Of a stretch of 64,000 bases of DNA, positions 61,198-64,000 are shown one piece after another (position 1 is the first letter of the stretch; the number at the start of each line of letters is the position of its first letter). Origin of the DNA: Gandjariella thermophila (GTDB taxonomy: Bacteria; Actinomycetota; Actinomycetes; Mycobacteriales; Pseudonocardiaceae); assembly GCF_005405885.1 (NCBI RefSeq), contig NZ_BJFL01000019.1, positions 42,377 to 106,376 on the forward strand, written 5' to 3'. A program made the position numbers and the translations under genes. A model generated the notes under the pieces. It worked only from the letters and a program-made list of their open reading frames with translations, did no database searches and had not been told where the DNA came from.

Positions 61198-61490
61198 AGC
61201 CGGTGCACGCTCATGCGCCAGCAGCTCAAACACCTGCTCCGTCTGGCGGACCGGGACAACATCACCCTCCATGTCATGCCGCTCTCAGTGCCGGTCCACG
61301 ATGGTCTCGACGGCGAGTTCACACTGCTCGAGTTCGCAGAGCCCCAGAGCATCGGCTACGTCGAGTTCCGGACGGCGCCGTGTACGTCCAAGATCCAGAC
61401 CAGGTGGATGCGTACACTAAGGCTGCGGAGCGTATGCGCACAGTGGCGTTGTCACCAGCCGACTCCGCGGCGGCGATTCAACTGCGCTGA
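61198..61490 (+). pseudogene. Remnant of an XRE/DUF5753 regulator
   Basis: The frame MRQQLKHLLRLADRDNITLH, VMPLSVPVHDGLDGEFTLLEF, QSIGYVEFRT is the C-terminal part of DUF5753. At about 61375 the frame shifts; the second frame continues GAVYVQDPDQVDAYTKAAERMRTVALSPADSAAAI to a TGA at 61488. The helix-turn-helix and first 150-odd residues are absent; upstream DNA shows no matching text. So it is a 5'-truncated, frameshifted relic, next to an intact DUF397 gene. Confidence 0.75.
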
Positions 61491-61509
61491 CCTGATCTGG
61501 AGGACGGCG

Positions 61510-61707
61510 ATGCCTACCCACGGCGAGCCGGTGGCATGGCGGAAGTCAACGCGTAGCAGCAACGGCGCCAACTGCGTCGAGGTGGCTGTCGCCACTGACG
61601 GGGCGACAGCCCGCGACTCCAAGAACCCTTGCGGCCCCACGCTGACCTTCGCTCCGGCGACGACTTTCCTCCGCGAGATCAAGTCAAGCCGCCTCGACCA
61701 TCGCTGA
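61510..61707 (+). CDS. DUF397 protein
   Basis: A 65-residue protein. The ATG follows GGAGG (61498-61502) by seven bases. The family signature is complete: VAWRKSTRSSNGANCVEVAVATDG, ATARDSKNPCGPTLTFAPATTFLREI. Its normal XRE/DUF5753 partner immediately upstream is a pseudogene, so this copy is an orphan and may respond to another XRE regulator. Confidence 0.85.
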   Translation: MPTHGEPVAWRKSTRSSNGANCVEVAVATDGATARDSKNPCGPTLTFAPATTFLREIKSSRLDHR

Positions 61708-61772
61708 CGGCGTAGCACCCTGACGGCGGTCGGCTTACAAGACCCATTCAGTCACCTGCCACCGCACGTGGC

Positions 61773-62048
61773 TCAACCGAACGTAATCACCACTCCAGCG
61801 ATCAGCGCACCTCCGATGAGTGCCCCGAACGAAGCCAACGAAACCGTCCGGCTAACCCACCGCTGAGGGATGAACACGGAGCCCACCGCACCGACCGCGG
61901 CGGCGACGCAAATCGCCGCACCCATATAGCCACGCGGGTTAGCCTGCACAAAAACCCCAAAATATACCAGGGCAGCCGCAAGCAAACCAGCTACCCAAGC
62001 CCGGCCTTTGCGGGTGAGCATAACAACAACGACATCGAACATGTCCAC
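61773..62048 (-). CDS. Small membrane protein
   Basis: A protein of about 91 residues; GTG 62048 or ATG 62042 may start it. Three hydrophobic stretches are visible: AWVAGLLAAALVYFGVFV, AAICVAAAVGAVGSVFI and ASFGALIGGALIAGVVITF, consistent with three membrane helices. A TATACT (plus 62055-62060) lies just ahead and could be a -10 of its own. It is 44 bases downstream of the 207-residue gene on the same strand and shares its lower GC. No family recognised. Confidence 0.6.
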   Translation of the reverse strand: MDMFDVVVVMLTRKGRAWVAGLLAAALVYFGVFVQANPRGYMGAAICVAAAVGAVGSVFIPQRWVSRTVSLASFGALIGGALIAGVVITFG

Positions 62049-62092
62049 TGGCGTAGTATAGCGTCAGATGACCGATGCCGTGCCGCATCCCG

Positions 62093-62716
62093 TCACAATC
62101 GATTGGACGGTTTTTCGGGATGGTCAGCCAGCCAAGGACCGAGATATTTCACATACTCTTTCGGCGGGTTGAACAGTTGTACCTGCGGCGCATGTTCCGG
62201 CACCATAACCTTGGTGAGATCGCGGGCACGCGCCCCAATTTGCTGATCTCCCTCGGGGTTGCCAAGGCGCGTGGATCCGACGATGGAGATATTCCGCTTG
62301 CCGTCGCGCATCGTGCTGATCACACCGGCGAGGTGCGGATCACCGGCGAACAGCAGCCGCCCCGATGGGGGCTCAACGCTCTTTGCCATGCCATTGACTT
62401 CTTCAACCGGACTGCCGTCGCGGGGGTCGATCAGCAGCAGAGTCTGGTACTTCTTTTCCCAGGTACGAAGCGGAATGAAGGGCAGCTCGTCGAAAAATAG
62501 CTCCCTCTGCCACCGACCATACTTGTAGCCGTACTCTTGCCACGGATAGTTGGCCAGGATGTTGACGATTCCCTCTTTATTGTACGCACGATCGGGGATG
62601 TACGAGTGGCGCATGATCCAGTTGTACTTGGCATTGATGATGTTATCCTCAACGAACCGGCGGGTTTCCGGGTCGTTGAGCGCTGCTCCTGGCCTGATAG
62701 GTACGTCAATGGTCAT
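62093..62716 (-). CDS. Hypothetical protein of the right-edge cassette
   Basis: A 207-residue protein; ATG 62716 lies two bases after the upstream stop (a TTG at 62725 is possible). It is rich in aromatic and polar residues: YNWIMRHSYIPDRAYNKEGIVN, YPWQEYGYKYGRWQRELFFDELPF, then TLLLIDPRDGSPVEEVNG. No signal peptide or membrane helix. The sequence ends in a basic, Pro-rich tail. I do not recognise it. Codon use is visibly less GC-rich than the rest of the window. Its place after a T7SS-like protein suggests an accessory or immunity role. Confidence 0.6.
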   Translation of the reverse strand: MTIDVPIRPGAALNDPETRRFVEDNIINAKYNWIMRHSYIPDRAYNKEGIVNILANYPWQEYGYKYGRWQRELFFDELPFIPLRTWEKKYQTLLLIDPRDGSPVEEVNGMAKSVEPPSGRLLFAGDPHLAGVISTMRDGKRNISIVGSTRLGNPEGDQQIGARARDLTKVMVPEHAPQVQLFNPPKEYVKYLGPWLADHPEKPSNRL

Positions 62717-62718
62717 GG

Positions 62719-63411
62719 TTACCAAAGCAGTCGAGTGATCTTGTTGCCCGCGTCCGGGGACACAGCAGGCGGTTCGAAGGATACCGACGCCGCCATCTGG
62801 ACGACCATGGCCCGGTATTCCGGGCCATGCGAATCGAATGGCGTGGAGAACTCGATGGCAGCCAGTCTGTCGCCGTTATCGGAGGGCACGAACGCCTCCA
62901 GTTGGTAGACCGCGCTGGTCGAGCCCTCGGGTACGTCAGGCTGGCCCGGCAACTGGGGCGTTGGCAGATGCCGGGTCCGTTCGAAGAAAAGCGTCGGCCG
63001 CTCCAACACGTCGATCAGTTCAGGCTGTCCGTGCTCCTTGGAATCCGCTTTGGCCTGGATGAGGTCGTTGAGTAGCAGCCGAGGGTTCCGGGTGCCCTCG
63101 TATTCCTGATACGAGACGACCAGCGAGGACGTGACCACAGTGCTGTCAGTTGGAGAGATATGGCGACCGATTCCGCAGTACAGCGCGCCACAGGAAGCCA
63201 GATCCGACAGGAGGACGGACAATACACCGATCAGGGCGCGAATCGATATTTCCTGCGCTTCGTCGGCGACATCGGTGAGCACCGATTCGGCACGTTCCAG
63301 GCTCCCGACAACATCACCGAGTGGCAGCGAAAAGTAGCCAGGCGGAACAGCTACCCACAGCGGAATGTCCTCGTTACGCGTAGCTCCTTGCAATGCGGCA
63401 ATGATTCCCAT
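62719..63411 (-). CDS. T7SS-cassette companion protein
   Basis: A 230-residue protein whose ATG overlaps the upstream stop (TGATG). The start, IPLWVAVPPGYFSLPLGDVV, then LASCGALYCGIGRHISPTDS, TSSLVVSYQEYE and AIEFSTPFDSHGPEYRAMVVQMAASVSF, follows a pattern I have seen in proteins encoded just after secreted WXG100-like proteins in actinomycetes; I cannot name the family. No membrane segment. Probably a chaperone or immunity-like partner of the preceding product. Confidence 0.6.
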   Translation of the reverse strand: MGIIAALQGATRNEDIPLWVAVPPGYFSLPLGDVVGSLERAESVLTDVADEAQEISIRALIGVLSVLLSDLASCGALYCGIGRHISPTDSTVVTSSLVVSYQEYEGTRNPRLLLNDLIQAKADSKEHGQPELIDVLERPTLFFERTRHLPTPQLPGQPDVPEGSTSAVYQLEAFVPSDNGDRLAAIEFSTPFDSHGPEYRAMVVQMAASVSFEPPAVSPDAGNKITRLLW

Positions 63412-64000
63412 CAGGACGCCTCCTGCCGCACGTCATGGTAGAGGTGCGATGCCACGCCCTTGGCCTTCCAGAGCAGGTTCAGCCGATCAGCGGCACCGGG
63501 ATCCGCGACATGCCCGAATTCCAATGCTCTGTCCGCGAATCTCGCCGCGTCACCGAGCGCGCCGACGCCGGGGATCTTGGCCATTCCCCTCACGAGCAGG
63601 CCGGGCTTGTTCGCCACCATGGTTGCGATCTCACCGAGGTTTGCGGCCCGACTTCCGGCCTCGGTAGCGATCTCGGCGCCCTTGATCGCCTTAGCACCGA
63701 AGCCAATACCCGGGATCAGGCTGGCGGCGTCGGCGCCGCCGGTGGTGAGTGCGCCGATCGAATCCTTGTTGAAGTGGCCGCGCACCAGTTCGCTGATGCC
63801 GTGACGGAACTGGGGGTCGGCGAGGTCGGTGGCCAGGGCTCCGGCGCCGGCAACCACGGAGACGCCGAGTGCGACGGCGTCGACCGGCGGTGGGGTGACC
63901 AGGGCGACCAGGCCGGCGATGGCGGAGACGGTGGACAGGACGGCGTGGATGTCCTTCAGGTGGGCCTTCACCCAGTCGCCGACCGCGCTGAGGGCCGGGG
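63411..64000 (-). CDS. T7SS-associated protein, C-terminal part (runs off right edge)
   Basis: The open frame runs through the right edge, so the N-terminus is missing (about 196 residues seen). The visible part has PALSAVGDWVKAHLKDIHAVLSTVSAIAGL, then a Gly/Ala-rich hydrophobic pair of segments (LVALVTPPPVDAVALGVSVVAGAGALA) and ASLIPGIGFGAKAIKGAEIATEAG. This helical start and hydrophobic hairpin are typical of large actinobacterial proteins with an N-terminal WXG100-like domain exported by type VII secretion. The activity cannot be told from this fragment. Confidence 0.65.
   Translation of the reverse strand, partial: PALSAVGDWVKAHLKDIHAVLSTVSAIAGLVALVTPPPVDAVALGVSVVAGAGALATDLADPQFRHGISELVRGHFNKDSIGALTTGGADAASLIPGIGFGAKAIKGAEIATEAGSRAANLGEIATMVANKPGLLVRGMAKIPGVGALGDAARFADRALEFGHVADPGAADRLNLLWKAKGVASHLYHDVRQEAS

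Overview
The window is high-GC actinomycete chromosome. Most genes use GTG, TTG or ATG starts and strongly GC-rich third codon positions. Three loci pair an XRE/DUF5753 regulator with a DUF397 protein, there is a giant LuxR of the LAL type, and the right edge carries a type VII-secretion-like cassette. Together these suggest a mycelial actinobacterium, probably of the order Pseudonocardiales. That placement is inferred from gene content; no 16S or tRNA gene is present.

Layout from the left. Positions 1-7160 hold a truncated GAF-type regulator, a decayed MocR regulator, a small Prim-Pol-like protein, a CitA/CitB-type two-component pair, and a divergent SsuABC/TauABC-type ABC transporter ending in a strong terminator. 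Positions 7180-13730 hold a secreted glucodextranase-like GH15 enzyme, a VOC protein, a GNAT, the divergent ohr/ohrR peroxide-resistance pair with a clear double operator, and a methyltransferase. Positions 13820-23680 hold a PucR regulator, an EndoQ-like nuclease fused to a UvrD helicase, methionine aminopeptidase, the first XRE/DUF397 locus, an ACT-GNAT fusion and a LacI regulator. Positions 23680-33055 hold a MacB/FtsX-type ABC exporter, a structured intergenic element, the LAL regulator and a second XRE/DUF397 locus. Positions 33055-46650 are mostly housekeeping: a SulP-carbonic anhydrase fusion, a truncated dacB relic, gnd, a TPR protein, uppP, tesB, pyk, a DUF2461 protein and a GH38 alpha-mannosidase.

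The most unusual part is 46814-60594. Seven tightly packed co-directional genes encode a 155-residue protein, a 988-residue TPR protein, a 1,827-residue CHAT protease-TPR protein, a 148-residue protein, a GrpE-like exchange factor, an Hsp70 with a zinc ribbon placed in its interdomain linker, and a second, catalytically degenerate Hsp70 fused to TPR. The 148-residue protein shares a gap-free 60-residue module with the CHAT protein. The two giant proteins share a C-terminal domain with a Cys cluster. I read this as a self-contained chaperone-gated protease system: Hsp70/GrpE and the pseudo-Hsp70 would sense or remodel client proteins, the TPR arrays would scaffold them, and the caspase-like CHAT domain would be the effector. 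Stress response, programmed death or phage defence are all possible roles.

Positions 60620-64000 look like accessory DNA: a DCC-type thioredoxin-fold protein, a decayed XRE regulator next to an intact DUF397 gene, and a lower-GC minus-strand cassette (partial T7SS-like secreted protein, two companion proteins, a small membrane protein) running off the right edge.
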